From: Acidaminobacterium chupaoyuni
Lineage (GTDB): Bacteria; Bacillota; Clostridia; Oscillospirales; Butyricicoccaceae
Assembly (NCBI GenBank): GCA_047936785.1
Contig: CP176394.1
Reading direction: 5' to 3' (one strand)
Length of the DNA: 64,000 nt
This document shows, piece by piece, positions 35,175 to 44,578 of the stretch (its first letter is position 1; every line of letters begins with the position of its first letter). A model generated the notes under the pieces. It was given only the letters and a program-made list of their open reading frames with translations, was not told where the DNA came from and made no database searches. Made by a program: the position numbers and the translations under genes.

Positions 35175-35908
35175 AACAAGATCTTCAGCTGCCCCAGCCT
35201 ATGATCGAAGTGCGCGGGGTTCGAAAAGAATATCCTATCGGCGATGAAACCGTGGTTGCCCTAAAAAAGATCAATTTAAAAATCAATAAAGGTGAGATCT
35301 GCTGCATTTTCGGCACATCGGGTTCCGGAAAAAGCACATTGCTCAATCAGCTTGCGGGGATGGAAAAGCCCACGCGAGGCGAAGTGAGGATCGGCGGCGT
35401 TTCCATCACCCGTTTAAATGAAAATCAGCTGGCGGCTTTCCGCCAAAGACATATCGGGTTCGTTTTTCAATCGTATAATCTGTTGCCGGGGCTGACGGCC
35501 ACCGAGAATGTGGCGCTGCCGCTGATGTTTCGCGGAATGCCGAAAGCTCAGCGGGAAAAAGCCGCAAGGCAGATGCTCAAGCGGGTGGGTCTGGAACACA
35601 GAATGGATCATTTCCCCAAACAAATGTCAGGCGGTCAGCAGCAGCGCGCGGGCATCGCGCGAGCGTTTATCACCCATCCCGAGGTGGTTTTTGCCGATGA
35701 ACCTACCGGCAATCTGGATTCAAAGACGACCATCGAAGTGATGAATATGATTCGCGGCTTTGCCGAAAAATTCAACCAGACCATCATTCTGGTCTCGCAT
35801 GACCCGGAAATGGCAGATTACGCCGACCGTATTGTCACCCTGATCGACGGCGAAGTAGTGAGCGACAAACAAAATTTAACCCATAGAGGGCCCAGTGAAG
35901 GAGAATAA
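35171..35908 (+). CDS. MacB/LolD-type ABC ATPase
   Basis: 245 residues: Walker A GTSGSGKST, Q-loop, signature LSGGQ variant (MSGGQQQR), Walker B VVFADEPTGNLD and His of VSHD. Group matches the MacB/LolD/FtsE family, whose permeases carry one FtsX-like domain. Its partner permease is two genes downstream, with a large surface protein in between. Start overlaps the previous gene. Confidence 0.93.
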   Translation: MKQDLQLPQPMIEVRGVRKEYPIGDETVVALKKINLKINKGEICCIFGTSGSGKSTLLNQLAGMEKPTRGEVRIGGVSITRLNENQLAAFRQRHIGFVFQSYNLLPGLTATENVALPLMFRGMPKAQREKAARQMLKRVGLEHRMDHFPKQMSGGQQQRAGIARAFITHPEVVFADEPTGNLDSKTTIEVMNMIRGFAEKFNQTIILVSHDPEMADYADRIVTLIDGEVVSDKQNLTHRGPSEGE

Positions 35909-35912
35909 CAAC

Positions 35913-38087
35913 ATGAAAGCTTTTGGAAAAAGGATCATTCCGTTCTGTTTAGCCTTGCTGATGATATTTCCGTTGATGGCGGCGCCGTTTGCAAAAGCCG
36001 CGGCGGGCGATCTTGTCATCACGGGATATAAAGTATCGAAAAACTACATCACAAAAAATACCACGGCAGATATCACTTTATATTTAAAAAATACCAGTGT
36101 TACCACAGACCAGGTGGCTTCTGAAAAAGCGCTGGATGTTTCGCGGCTGGTGGATAGCTTTACAGGCGGAACGATACATACTTCCATTTCTTCACAGGAT
36201 AAACAGCCGCTGGAATTTATCGTTACCCTATATGGCGCCACCTATAACGGAAGCGGGCATTCCATCAAAATGATGGTGGGCGTCAACGGCGGTTCTTATG
36301 AAACGGTAGAGGCCACCATTGTGGAAACCGAAGAATATAACCCGCCCAAGCCCGAGCCCGAAGCACCGCCGGTCATCCCCGCCCCCATGGTTCTGATCAG
36401 CCGCAACGATCTGAACAAACCGATTCAGGCGGGCGAACAGATGACTGTTACCATGCAGTTTAAGAATTTGGGAACAACGGTGATGAAATCACCCGTGGCA
36501 AGTTTTTCACCCTCTGACAGCCTGCTGCTGATGGGCGGCAGTTCTTCGGTGTTATTGAAAGATATCCAGCCGGGAAAAACCGAAAGCACCCAGATCAAAA
36601 TTCAAGCGACGGATGTGATCGCCAATGCGTCGCAATCCATCGGCGTAGATCTGAAATTCAATTATTCAAACGGCAGTTCTCTGACGCAGGGGAGCGTATC
36701 GGATAAAATCACCGTGCCTGCTGCTGTGAAGGCAAAAGAAAGTATTCCCCAGCCCATCGCGATCATCACCCGGGGCGCCGTTGCAGGGCCGCTGAAGGCG
36801 GAAGAAGAAGCGGCCGTGACCCTGAGCTTTCAAAATGTGGGTAAAACGGCGATGCTTTCGCCCGTCGTGAATATTTCCACTTCCGATTCGCTTTTGCTGC
36901 AAAACGACGCTTCGACCGTGGTGATGCAGGATATCGCGCCGGGCAGCAGCCGCAGCATCACCGTTCGCGTTAAAGCCCTCAAAGAGATCAACACCACAAC
37001 GCAGAACATTTCGGTAGAGATGAAATATGGCTATCACAACGGGGAAGCGGTGGTTCAGGCATCAGCCAGCGAAAGGGTGAACCTTGCCACCAAACCAAAC
37101 GAAAAAAGCAATCAGGATAGCCCCATCCCGAATCTGATTATCAACAGTTTCACCTATGGGTCGGAAGCCGTGGCGGCGGGCTCAAAATTTCCGCTGGAGT
37201 TCAGCTTTCAGAATACGGGCAGAATCTCCATTGAAAATATTGTGGCGACTGTAGAAACAGGTGAAAGCTTTGCCATTGATGGTTCCACCAACACTTTTCA
37301 TTATAACGCTCTGAAAGCGGGCGGAACCAAAACCCAAAAGATTCCCATGATGGCCCTGCCCACCGCCAAAACAGGCGCGCAGAGCATTGATGTTTCTTTT
37401 AAATATGAATATGTAGATCAAAACAAGCGGGCGGCAGGCACAGCGGCGGTGAAATTATCGGTTCCGCTTTATCAGCTCGATCGCTTTCAGATCTCTGCGC
37501 CGGCGGTTCCCGAAAGCGTTACCGTTGGCGAAGAAGCCACTCTCACAATGCCTTATGTCAACAAGAGCAAAAGCGAAATTTCAAATGTGGAAGCGGAGAT
37601 CGTGGGCAATGTGACCACCCCGGCCAAAACCCAGAATCTGGGCAATTTTGAAGCGGGAAAGAGCGGAAACATCGGCTTCGTTTTTACCCCCACAGAAGTG
37701 GGGAAATTGGAACTGGTATTGAAGGTATCTTATGAAGACGCCAACCAGAAAGTGAAAACCCAGGAATTCCCGATGACTTTAGAGGTGAAAGAAGCAGAAA
37801 TACCTGTTGATCCGGGTGAAGAAACCACACCTGAAGACGGCGGCCATTCTTCGCGCAAATTCATATGGATCGGCGGCGGGGTCGCCGCGGCGGCGATGAT
37901 CGTTTTTGCGGTGCTTCTTCATAAAAAACGCAAAAAGAAAGCAATGGAACTCAGCGAAGGCAGCTGGGATGAATGGGACGAGGAAGCAAAAGCCGAAACG
38001 CAGGCGCAAACGGAAGAAAGCGGCGAACAAAACCCGGCAGAAAACCAGATGGCCGAAAAAATCGGCGCTGAAAAGAAAGAGCAGTAA
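35913..38087 (+). CDS. Large surface protein with CARDB-like repeats and C-terminal anchor
   Basis: 724 residues. Signal peptide (1-35, FCLALLMIFPLMAAPFAKA), at least four beta-sandwich repeats of about 110-130 residues (CARDB/NEW3-like, each with a VTMQFKNLG / LSFQNVG / FSFQNTG type strand and Asp/Ser-rich loops), a Pro-rich linker near 140, then a membrane segment (about 660-680) and a charged cytoplasmic tail rich in Glu and Gln. ATG 35913 follows AAGGAGAAT. In MacAB systems a periplasmic adaptor sits in this position; here it is replaced by this protein, so it may be the extracellular partner of the transporter. Confidence 0.72.
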   Translation: MKAFGKRIIPFCLALLMIFPLMAAPFAKAAAGDLVITGYKVSKNYITKNTTADITLYLKNTSVTTDQVASEKALDVSRLVDSFTGGTIHTSISSQDKQPLEFIVTLYGATYNGSGHSIKMMVGVNGGSYETVEATIVETEEYNPPKPEPEAPPVIPAPMVLISRNDLNKPIQAGEQMTVTMQFKNLGTTVMKSPVASFSPSDSLLLMGGSSSVLLKDIQPGKTESTQIKIQATDVIANASQSIGVDLKFNYSNGSSLTQGSVSDKITVPAAVKAKESIPQPIAIITRGAVAGPLKAEEEAAVTLSFQNVGKTAMLSPVVNISTSDSLLLQNDASTVVMQDIAPGSSRSITVRVKALKEINTTTQNISVEMKYGYHNGEAVVQASASERVNLATKPNEKSNQDSPIPNLIINSFTYGSEAVAAGSKFPLEFSFQNTGRISIENIVATVETGESFAIDGSTNTFHYNALKAGGTKTQKIPMMALPTAKTGAQSIDVSFKYEYVDQNKRAAGTAAVKLSVPLYQLDRFQISAPAVPESVTVGEEATLTMPYVNKSKSEISNVEAEIVGNVTTPAKTQNLGNFEAGKSGNIGFVFTPTEVGKLELVLKVSYEDANQKVKTQEFPMTLEVKEAEIPVDPGEETTPEDGGHSSRKFIWIGGGVAAAAMIVFAVLLHKKRKKKAMELSEGSWDEWDEEAKAETQAQTEESGEQNPAENQMAEKIGAEKKEQ

Positions 38088-38092
38088 ACATT

Positions 38093-39436
38093 ATGAACAG
38101 CAAGGATATTTTTCAAATGTGTCTGCAAAATCTGATGCGCAGAAAGGCCCGAACTTTTCTGACTGTTCTGGGCGTTTTTATCGGGTGCTGCTCCATCGTG
38201 ATTATGGTATCACTGGGCATCGGCATGAAAGTATCGCAGGAAAAAATGCTGGCCCAAATGGGCGATCTGACCATCATCACGGTTTCACCGCCGCAGGGCG
38301 GCCGAGGCAAGCAAAAACTGAATGACGCGGCGGTAAAGAGTTTTTCGGCGCTGCCGGGCGTAACAGCGGTTTCGCCCAAATTATCTCTGGAACAATTTTC
38401 GATCAAACTTTACGCGGGCAACAACGGAAGATATGTGGCCGATTGGAGCACCATTGCCGGCATGGATATGAAGACCGTGCCCCAGCTGGGATATCAGGCT
38501 CTGAAGGGGAAAGAACAGACCGCCGCGGCCAATGAAGTGCTGGTGGGTCAATATTTCGCGTATAATTTTGCCGACACGATGCGGCCGCAGGGGCGAAACA
38601 CCATCGACCGATGGGCGGGAACGGATGATTCCGGCAAAGAACTGCCGCCGCCCGACCCATATTTTGACCCGCTGAAAGAACCTCTGGTGCTTGAGATCAT
38701 CAACGGCAGCAGCAAATATAAAACAACTTTATCGGTTGCCGGCACCATTAAAGAAGATTACGCCAAAGGTTCTGAAACTTCCGACGGAATCCTGATGAAT
38801 TTAGCCGATATCAAAAAGCTGATCGAACAGGCGCGCGACGATCATAAAAAGCCGGAGGCTTATTCTTCGGTGGTGGTCAAGGTGAAGGATATCACACAGG
38901 TTGCCGCCGCCGAACAATCCATCAAAGGGATGGGATATGTGACAAGCTCGATGGAAAGCATCCGCAAACCCATGGAAAAAGAGGCGAAGCAGAAGCAGAT
39001 GATGCTTGGTGGTTTGGGTGCGATATCGCTTTTTGTGGCGGCGCTGGGCATCACCAACACGATGATCATGTCTATATCGGAACGCACGAAAGAAATCGGC
39101 GTTATGAAAGCGCTCGGATGTTATGTAAAAGATATTCGCGTCATGTTTCTTTCCGAAGCGGCTGCCATCGGCTTTATCGGTGGGGTTGTGGGTTCTGTTG
39201 TCAGCGTTCTCATTTCATGGACGATCAACTTCATTGCCTCGGGCGGCGCTTCAAACCCATCTGTATTGTGGCAGGTGATTTTGGGTGGGGCAGAGATCAG
39301 CCGCATCTCGATCGTACCATTGTGGCTGATCGCGTTTGCAATTTTGTTTTCCATTGCCATCGGCCTTGTTTCGGGTTATTATCCGGCCAACAAAGCCGTC
39401 AAAATCTCGGCACTGGAAGCGATCAAAAACGAATAA
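38093..39436 (+). CDS. MacB-like FtsX-domain permease
   Basis: 447 residues. N-terminal membrane segment (about 22-45), a large extracytoplasmic domain (about 50-300) and three C-terminal segments (ISLFVAALGITNTMIMSISERTKEIGVMKALG signature, FtsX domain). Works with the ATPase of the operon in mechanotransmission across the membrane. Weak ribosome site; probably coupled to the gene just upstream (5 bp). Terminator follows. Confidence 0.9.
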   Translation: MNSKDIFQMCLQNLMRRKARTFLTVLGVFIGCCSIVIMVSLGIGMKVSQEKMLAQMGDLTIITVSPPQGGRGKQKLNDAAVKSFSALPGVTAVSPKLSLEQFSIKLYAGNNGRYVADWSTIAGMDMKTVPQLGYQALKGKEQTAAANEVLVGQYFAYNFADTMRPQGRNTIDRWAGTDDSGKELPPPDPYFDPLKEPLVLEIINGSSKYKTTLSVAGTIKEDYAKGSETSDGILMNLADIKKLIEQARDDHKKPEAYSSVVVKVKDITQVAAAEQSIKGMGYVTSSMESIRKPMEKEAKQKQMMLGGLGAISLFVAALGITNTMIMSISERTKEIGVMKALGCYVKDIRVMFLSEAAAIGFIGGVVGSVVSVLISWTINFIASGGASNPSVLWQVILGGAEISRISIVPLWLIAFAILFSIAIGLVSGYYPANKAVKISALEAIKNE

Positions 39437-39437
39437 C

Positions 39438-39481
39438 AAAACCCCCGCCGCTTTTTTGCAGGAAAGCGGCGGGGGTTTTAC
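39438..39481 (+). terminator. Strong terminator
   Basis: AAAACCCCCGCCGCTT (39438-39453) pairs with AAGCGGCGGGGGTTTT (39464-39479). Bidirectional-capable, but the minus strand has no gene here. Confidence 0.92.
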
Positions 39482-39765
39482 CCGTGGAAAGACGGAAAAG
39501 TGAGCCTTCTATCGTAGGATGGAATATTTAAAAGAATAAAAAGATTTTTTATGATTACGAAATATGATAGAATTAGACAAGAAAGAATGCAAAATTCCTA
39601 TATAAGGAAAAATATTACAAAATGTATTGTAAAAGATTGTAAAAAATTGCAAAGCGAAAATACCATATTTTGCAAAAACGCGCTTGTAATTCACAATCTC
39701 TTGTGGTATTTTATAATTACGACGTCGCAAAGGAAAAGATTTGTAATTTGCAGGGAGCTGTTGAC
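39482..39765. other. AT-rich leader region before spo0A
   Basis: About 280 bp of low-GC DNA with repeated TTGTAA/TTACAA runs. An open frame of 72 codons from 39551 lacks a ribosome site and is not called. Contains a likely promoter (39690-39717). No clear 0A box or SigH promoter found by eye. Confidence 0.5.
39690..39717 (+). promoter_or_regulatory. Likely spo0A promoter
   Basis: TTCACA (39690-39695), 16-bp spacer, TATAAT (39712-39717), 48 bp before the start codon. Vegetative type. Confidence 0.55.
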
Positions 39766-40539
39766 ATGAATAAGGGAATTAAAGTTGTTTTGGCAGATGA
39801 TAGCTTAGAATTTCGCACTTTGTTGAAAAACCACTTAGAGGATAACGATGAGATCACAGTGGTTGGAATGGCATCGGATGGAAACGAGCTGGTAAAGCTC
39901 ACAGCAGAACAGCAGCCGGATATCATCATTACAGACACAATCTTGCCTCGTTTGGATGGTTTGGCGGCGATCAAAACAATCAACGGTTTAAAACTTGAAA
40001 AAAGGCCTGTGACCTTTGTTCTTTCCTCTTTTGCAAGCGAACAGATCACAGCGGAAGCCTCTATGCTGGGCATCGGTTACTTTTTGATGAAGCCCTGCGA
40101 CATTGGTTCCATGGTGGAGCGGATCCGTAATTATTCCACTTTGCCAATTGCCGCGGCGGTAAAAACAAGAGCGGTGGATCCTCAGCTGGATATTGAAATT
40201 CGCGTAACGGAAGTGATCCATCAAATTGGCGTTCCCGCGCATATCAAAGGTTATCAATATCTCAGAGATGCGATTATTATGACCATTGAGAATATCGATG
40301 TGGTCAACGCCGTGACCAAAGTGTTATATCCGGGCGTTGCAAAAAAATATAAAACCACAAGTTCACGCGTTGAAAGGGCTATCCGTCATGCCATTGAGGT
40401 AGCATGGGATCGCGGAGATATCGAAGTGCTGCAAAGCTATTTCGGTTATACGGTTTCCAATATCAAGGGCAAACCCACAAACAGTGAATTTATTTCGATG
40501 ATAGCGGATAAGCTGCGTTTACAGCTGAAATGCGGCTAA
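39766..40539 (+). CDS. spo0A: Sporulation master regulator Spo0A
   Basis: 257 residues. Receiver domain with Asp11/Asp12, phospho-acceptor Asp57 ([11 protein letters not shown]), Lys of MKPCD, then the Spo0A C-terminal DNA-binding domain ([20 protein letters not shown] through [14 protein letters not shown]). Controls entry into sporulation. ATG 39766 follows GGGAG. Single gene with its own promoter and terminator; spoIVB, often its upstream neighbour, is not here. Confidence 0.96.
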   Translation: MNKGIKVVLADDSLEFRTLLKNHLEDNDEITVVGMASDGNELVKLTAEQQPDIIITDTILPRLDGLAAIKTINGLKLEKRPVTFVLSSFASEQITAEASMLGIGYFLMKPCDIGSMVERIRNYSTLPIAAAVKTRAVDPQLDIEIRVTEVIHQIGVPAHIKGYQYLRDAIIMTIENIDVVNAVTKVLYPGVAKKYKTTSSRVERAIRHAIEVAWDRGDIEVLQSYFGYTVSNIKGKPTNSEFISMIADKLRLQLKCG

Positions 40540-40611
40540 AAAGAACACCGCGTTACATGATGATGTACCACTCCTATGGTTTTGGAGTAAAAAAATAAGA
40601 GTGATAGGATC

Positions 40612-40658
40612 AAACGATTGCCGGAAAGAGAGGGTTTCTTTTTCCGGCAATCGTTTTT
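40612..40658 (+). terminator. spo0A terminator
   Basis: AAACGATTGCCGGAAA pairs with TTTCCGGCAATCGTTT around GAGAGGGTTTCTT, followed by TTT. Confidence 0.9.
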
Positions 40659-40671
40659 TATTTAAAATCTG

Positions 40672-41232
40672 TTATCCGGCGGTATTTTCTTCAACGATCT
40701 CACAGCAAAGCTGCCATGCGGCGGCGCGAATGGCAAGGGGCATATAATCCTGCGAAAAACGGGTGACAGGCAAGCGTTCGCGAACATTGGCGCCCATATG
40801 CTTCATTGTCATTTCCAGGGTTTCAAGGCAATGGATGGCGCCGTTGCCGCTTCCGCCGGCACAGGCCACCAGCATTATTTTTTTATCTTTCAGCCAGTGA
40901 TTCTTTTTGCAATCGCAGCGTCTCACACGATCGAGCAATGCCTGCATCGGTTCGGAAGGGTCATGCCAATAAACGGGCGTTACCAGAATAATGCCGTCGG
41001 CTTCGGCCATCATCTTATAAACCCGGTTCATTTCATCATTTAAAACGCAGGAACCTTCGGCGCATTGGCCATAGCCGCTGTCGCATACCTGACAGCGCTG
41101 AATGGATAAACGGTTGAGGGGAATCTCATCGCAGGTCATGTTGAATTCAAGAACGCCGCCAACAGCGGCAGACTTACATTTAGCTGTTAAACCATTTTCG
41201 TTTGGGCTGCTCCAGATCACCAGTACTGACAT
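40672..41232 (-). CDS. NADPH-dependent FMN reductase / flavodoxin-like protein
   Basis: 186 residues. Flavodoxin-like fold: N-terminal WSSPNENGLTA phosphate loop and ILVTPVYWHDPSEPMQALLDRVRR. Four cysteines (CQVCDSGYGQCAEGSC) between residues about 48 and 63 look like an Fe-S or zinc site, as in iron-sulfur flavoproteins. Strong ribosome site AAGGAGG. Divergent from the aminotransferase gene. Confidence 0.82.
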   Translation of the reverse strand: MSVLVIWSSPNENGLTAKCKSAAVGGVLEFNMTCDEIPLNRLSIQRCQVCDSGYGQCAEGSCVLNDEMNRVYKMMAEADGIILVTPVYWHDPSEPMQALLDRVRRCDCKKNHWLKDKKIMLVACAGGSGNGAIHCLETLEMTMKHMGANVRERLPVTRFSQDYMPLAIRAAAWQLCCEIVEENTAG

Positions 41233-41440
41233 TTACAAAACCTCCTTGTTTTTTCTATCGCTATCATAACCCAGAAAAAAAAATTCGGCAAGTTCCTATT
41301 TGAATTTTGCGGAAACCTGTGATAGAATAAAAGAATAAATATTCTAATATAGTAATAATAATTCAATATATTGGAAAATACGGTGAAGCAGACTTTTAAA
41401 TATTCATTTGAAAGCCTGATGTAAAACAGGAGGGCAAAAC

Positions 41441-42601
41441 ATGAGATCATTTCTTGCGCATCGGTGCGAAAATGCCGAAAACGATGCATCGTCGCTGCTT
41501 TATCAAAAAGCAGCAAAGTATCACGACTTAATCGATTTAACGGTGGGGGATTTTGATCTGCCTACGCCCGCCGCTATTTTAGAGCCTGCGTTTGAAGATG
41601 CCTGGAAAGGGCACACAAAATATACGGCGACCCGCGGCGACCCGCTGCTTTGCCGCGAAATCGCCGATTATTATCGGCGGATGTATCAGGTGTCTTTAGA
41701 GAAAGAAGAAATTTTGGTGACGGCCGCGGGATGCATCGGGATGACGGAAGTTTTGCTTGCCGTTTTAAATCCGGGCGATGAAGTGATCGTACCGGATCCG
41801 ATGTTCTTCATTTATCCGGATCAGATCCGCCTGGCAGGGGGCGTTCCCGTTTGCCTTCCCACCAGTGCGGAAGACGGCTTTTCTGTTGATCCTCACGCTT
41901 TGGAGGAAAAGATCACCACTAAAACAAAGGCGATTCTTCTGAACACCCCCAATAACCCCACGGGTGCGGTCTATTCTCAAGAAACCATGGAAAGAATCGG
42001 AGCGCTTTGCAAAAAATATGATCTGTTGGCCATCTGTGATGATATTTATACCGGCTATGTTTTTGGCGGGCAAAAATTTGCGCCGATGATAACGGTTCCG
42101 GGAATGCGTGAGCGCACCGTTTGCGTCAACTCTTTTTCAAAGAATTTTGTTATGACAGGCATGCGCGTGGGAAATATCGTGGCGCCTCGTGAACTTACAC
42201 GGGCCGTGAAGCACCTCAATGATTTTATGATGTATACCGCGCCCGCGATCTCACAGCGCGCGGCGATCTATGCGCTCAGAAACGCCGAAGAAATCACGAA
42301 ACCCATTGTGGATCAATTTGAACAGCGTCTGGAGTATGCCTGGAAGCGCTGCTGCGCAATCAAGGGCATGCAGGCGCATCGTCCGCAGGGAAGCATTTAT
42401 CTGTTCCCCTCCATCAAACAAAGCGGGAAAAGCAGCTTGGAGGCCTGCGAGGCTTTGCTGGAAAAAGCCCATGTGCTGTTGATGCCGGGAAACGAGTTTG
42501 GCCAATGCGGCGAAGGATATGTTCGAATTGCGTGCACGCGCGAAATATCTGTGTTGAAAGCAGCCTTTGACCGCATAGAAGCGAGCCATGCGTTGGAATA
42601 A
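41441..42601 (+). CDS. PLP aminotransferase class I/II
   Basis: 386 residues. PLP-binding Lys in NSFSKNFVMTGMRVGN (about 235) and the substrate-binding LLNTPNNPTGAVYS region. Similar to aspartate / aromatic aminotransferase family I. GGAGGG ribosome site. Substrate specificity cannot be told. It stands alone between a divergent gene and the tRNA-Val unit. Confidence 0.92.
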   Translation: MRSFLAHRCENAENDASSLLYQKAAKYHDLIDLTVGDFDLPTPAAILEPAFEDAWKGHTKYTATRGDPLLCREIADYYRRMYQVSLEKEEILVTAAGCIGMTEVLLAVLNPGDEVIVPDPMFFIYPDQIRLAGGVPVCLPTSAEDGFSVDPHALEEKITTKTKAILLNTPNNPTGAVYSQETMERIGALCKKYDLLAICDDIYTGYVFGGQKFAPMITVPGMRERTVCVNSFSKNFVMTGMRVGNIVAPRELTRAVKHLNDFMMYTAPAISQRAAIYALRNAEEITKPIVDQFEQRLEYAWKRCCAIKGMQAHRPQGSIYLFPSIKQSGKSSLEACEALLEKAHVLLMPGNEFGQCGEGYVRIACTREISVLKAAFDRIEASHALE

Positions 42602-42746
42602 CAAAACAAAAGAATCTATTTGGGCAAGCGGCGAGATGCTTTTATGAAAGCGTGAAACGCTTTGCCGTTCATGCCCAAAAACGATTCGGGCGGCTGAACA
42701 CCGGAAACGCTTCTTACAGAAATCAGCCAGAAAAGCAAAAAAAGGC

Positions 42747-42776
42747 TTGACATTAACGGGCGGGGAATGCTATACT
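42747..42776 (+). promoter_or_regulatory. tRNA-Val promoter
   Basis: TTGACA (42747-42752), 18-bp spacer, TATACT (42771-42776), 18 bp before the mature tRNA. Confidence 0.85.
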
Positions 42777-42794
42777 ACAAAAGCTGACTGAAAC

Positions 42795-42871
42795 GGACGC
42801 TTAGCTCAGCTGGCTAGAGCACCTGCTTGACGTGCAGGGGGTCAGGGGTTCAAGTCCCTTAGCGTCCACCA
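42795..42871 (+). tRNA. tRNA-Val (anticodon GAC)
   Basis: Acceptor GGACGCT (42795-42801) pairs with AGCGTCC; D arm AGCTCAG; anticodon loop TTGACGT gives GAC; T arm GGGGTTCAAGTCCC. CCA end is encoded (42869-42871). 77 nt. 3' end faces the accessory segment. Confidence 0.97.
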
Positions 42872-42872
42872 T

Positions 42873-42911
42873 AAAACCCTGTAATCAATAGGTTACAGGG
42901 TTTTGTTTTAT
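42873..42911 (+). terminator. tRNA-Val terminator
   Basis: AAAACCCTGTAA (42873-42884) pairs with TTACAGGGTTTT (42893-42904), followed by GTTTTA. Confidence 0.88.
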
Positions 42912-43020
42912 CTTGCGATAAAATGTAACGCATCAAAATTTTTCAGCAATGCTGCCGATCGGCAAAGGCGGCAAGGCGAAGATGTAAAAAATATTTTTGC
43001 GGCGAAGAGGGGATGAGCAT

Positions 43021-43557
43021 ATGATATTATCTGATAAGACTTTGCTGAAAATGCTGGCCGATAAGACTTTGGTCATCGAGCCGCTGGAAGAAGAGCAGGT
43101 TCAGCCCGCAAGCATTGATATTCGGTTGGGAAACACTTTCAGCGTGGTTGAAGATTCCTCTGCCGGCATCATCAATTTAGAAAATGAAATACGCTATAAA
43201 ACCATCTCCAGCGATTCTTATCTTCTTTTGCCCAATCAATTCGTTCTTGCAACCACCATGGAATATTTCCGCCTGCCCAACGATTTGACGGCATTTGTAG
43301 AGGGCAGAAGCTCGCTTGGGCGAATGGGCCTGTTTATTCAAAACGCCGGTTGGGTCGATCCTGGTTTTGAAGGCGAGATCACGCTGGAACTCTATAACGC
43401 CAACCGCTGTGCCATTGAACTAAAGGCGGGCAGAAGAGTGGGGCAGCTTGTTTTCGCCAAAATGGATGGCGCCGCAAGCAATCCCTATAACGGAAAATAT
43501 CAAAAGCAAAAAGGTGCCACAGGCTCAAAAGTTTTTCTTGATAAAGAAGTGGAATAG
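43021..43557 (+). CDS. dcd: dCTP deaminase
   Basis: 178 residues. Conserved core: [42 protein letters not shown] (catalytic Glu) and [10 protein letters not shown]. Converts dCTP to dUTP for thymidylate synthesis; some forms also hydrolyse dUTP to dUMP. ATG 43021 follows GAGGGGATGAGC. First gene of the segment after tRNA-Val; it is a core-metabolism gene, so the real left edge may be to its right. Confidence 0.93.
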   Translation: MILSDKTLLKMLADKTLVIEPLEEEQVQPASIDIRLGNTFSVVEDSSAGIINLENEIRYKTISSDSYLLLPNQFVLATTMEYFRLPNDLTAFVEGRSSLGRMGLFIQNAGWVDPGFEGEITLELYNANRCAIELKAGRRVGQLVFAKMDGAASNPYNGKYQKQKGATGSKVFLDKEVE

Positions 43558-43592
43558 CCTGAAAGACAAAAATTCAAGCTCTTGGTGAAAAT

Positions 43593-43632
43593 AAAAGGCA
43601 TTGTTTGGATATCCGCCAAACATGCCTTTTTT
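43593..43632 (+). terminator. dcd terminator
   Basis: AAAAGGCA..GTTTGG pairs with CCAAAC..TGCCTTTT with an internal AT mismatch pair, followed by T. Confidence 0.85.
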
Positions 43633-43845
43633 GTCTATTATCCCACAGATGACAAGATAAACGGCAGTGGGTCCCTTAGAAAAACAGATCATGAATGGGC
43701 AAAGCGATTAAAGCTGTCATCAGAAAAAGAAAAGCGCATAATGGGAAAAATTTACTTTCCATCAATCCAGATATTCAACAATATAAAAAATATGATTTAT
43801 AAAAGTTATAATTTACAGTATTGCCGTAAAATGGGGCGATTTTGA
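43633..43845. other. Gene-free AT-rich stretch
   Basis: About 210 bp with no ribosome-site-supported ORF. Candidate left border of the accessory segment; no repeat matching the tRNA 3' end was seen. Confidence 0.4.
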
Positions 43846-43874
43846 TTGCGAACCGCCATTCGCTGTGGTATGAT
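43846..43874 (+). promoter_or_regulatory. IclR-gene promoter
   Basis: TTGCGA (43846-43851), 17-bp spacer, TATGAT (43869-43874), 26 bp before the start. Confidence 0.6.
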
Positions 43875-43900
43875 GAATGCAACAGACAGGAGGCGTTCAT

Positions 43901-44560
43901 ATGAAAGAGAATACAGAAGAAAAAAAGTATATTCAGTCTGTGGAACGCGCGCTGGGGATGCTTTCTTATGTGGCGGAACATGGCAGCGCACGGCTGGGCG
44001 AGATCAGCGAGGTTTCCGGTTTGAAGACTTCTACGACTTTTGGCCTGCTGCAAACGCTGGAGCATTGCGGCTATCTCTTTCGCGGGCAGGGTGGTATGGA
44101 ATATAGTCTCGGCCTTGCCAGCCTGAAGTTGGGCCTCTGCTACAGCCGCAGCTCCGGCATGGCCGAAAAGATTCATGCATTGCTGACAGAGCTTGTCAAA
44201 GAAATTGACGAGACCGCCTATTTTGAGATCCGCATGGGCGAACGCTATTACTATTATGATGTCGTTCTTTCCACACAGCCGCTAAAAGTTGTGCCGGACG
44301 ACGACTGTTTCATTGATTTGCCGGAAAACTCGGCGGTCACAAAGGCATATACCCATACAGATCCCGCATTCCGCTACGCAACCGACCTGGAGGGGGTGCA
44401 GGAAGGCCTGAACTGCTTCGCCGCGCCGTTCTACGCAAGCGGCACATTGCTGGGCTGCGTGGCGCTTTCCGGCCCAAGTTATCGCTTTACTCCTGCCAAA
44501 ATGGAACAGGCATGGGATGCATATCAATCCGCACTGAAAAAACTGGGCATGGCAATCTGA
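43901..44560 (+). CDS. IclR-family transcription regulator
   Basis: 219 residues: N-terminal winged helix (about 8-70; SVERALGMLSYVAEHGSARLGEI) and a C-terminal effector domain (about 85-215). ATG 43901 follows CAGGAGG. Effector unknown. The following HxlR gene is 18 bp downstream. Confidence 0.85.
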   Translation: MKENTEEKKYIQSVERALGMLSYVAEHGSARLGEISEVSGLKTSTTFGLLQTLEHCGYLFRGQGGMEYSLGLASLKLGLCYSRSSGMAEKIHALLTELVKEIDETAYFEIRMGERYYYYDVVLSTQPLKVVPDDDCFIDLPENSAVTKAYTHTDPAFRYATDLEGVQEGLNCFAAPFYASGTLLGCVALSGPSYRFTPAKMEQAWDAYQSALKKLGMAI

Positions 44561-44578
44561 AAGCATGGGGGGATTAAA

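Noticed and set aside
39551..39769. 72-codon plus-strand ORF before spo0A
   Set aside because: No ribosome site, runs through the spo0A promoter, low-complexity composition, overlaps the spo0A start.
43582..43845. 87-codon ORF after dcd
   Set aside because: Covers the dcd terminator, no ribosome site, no family features.
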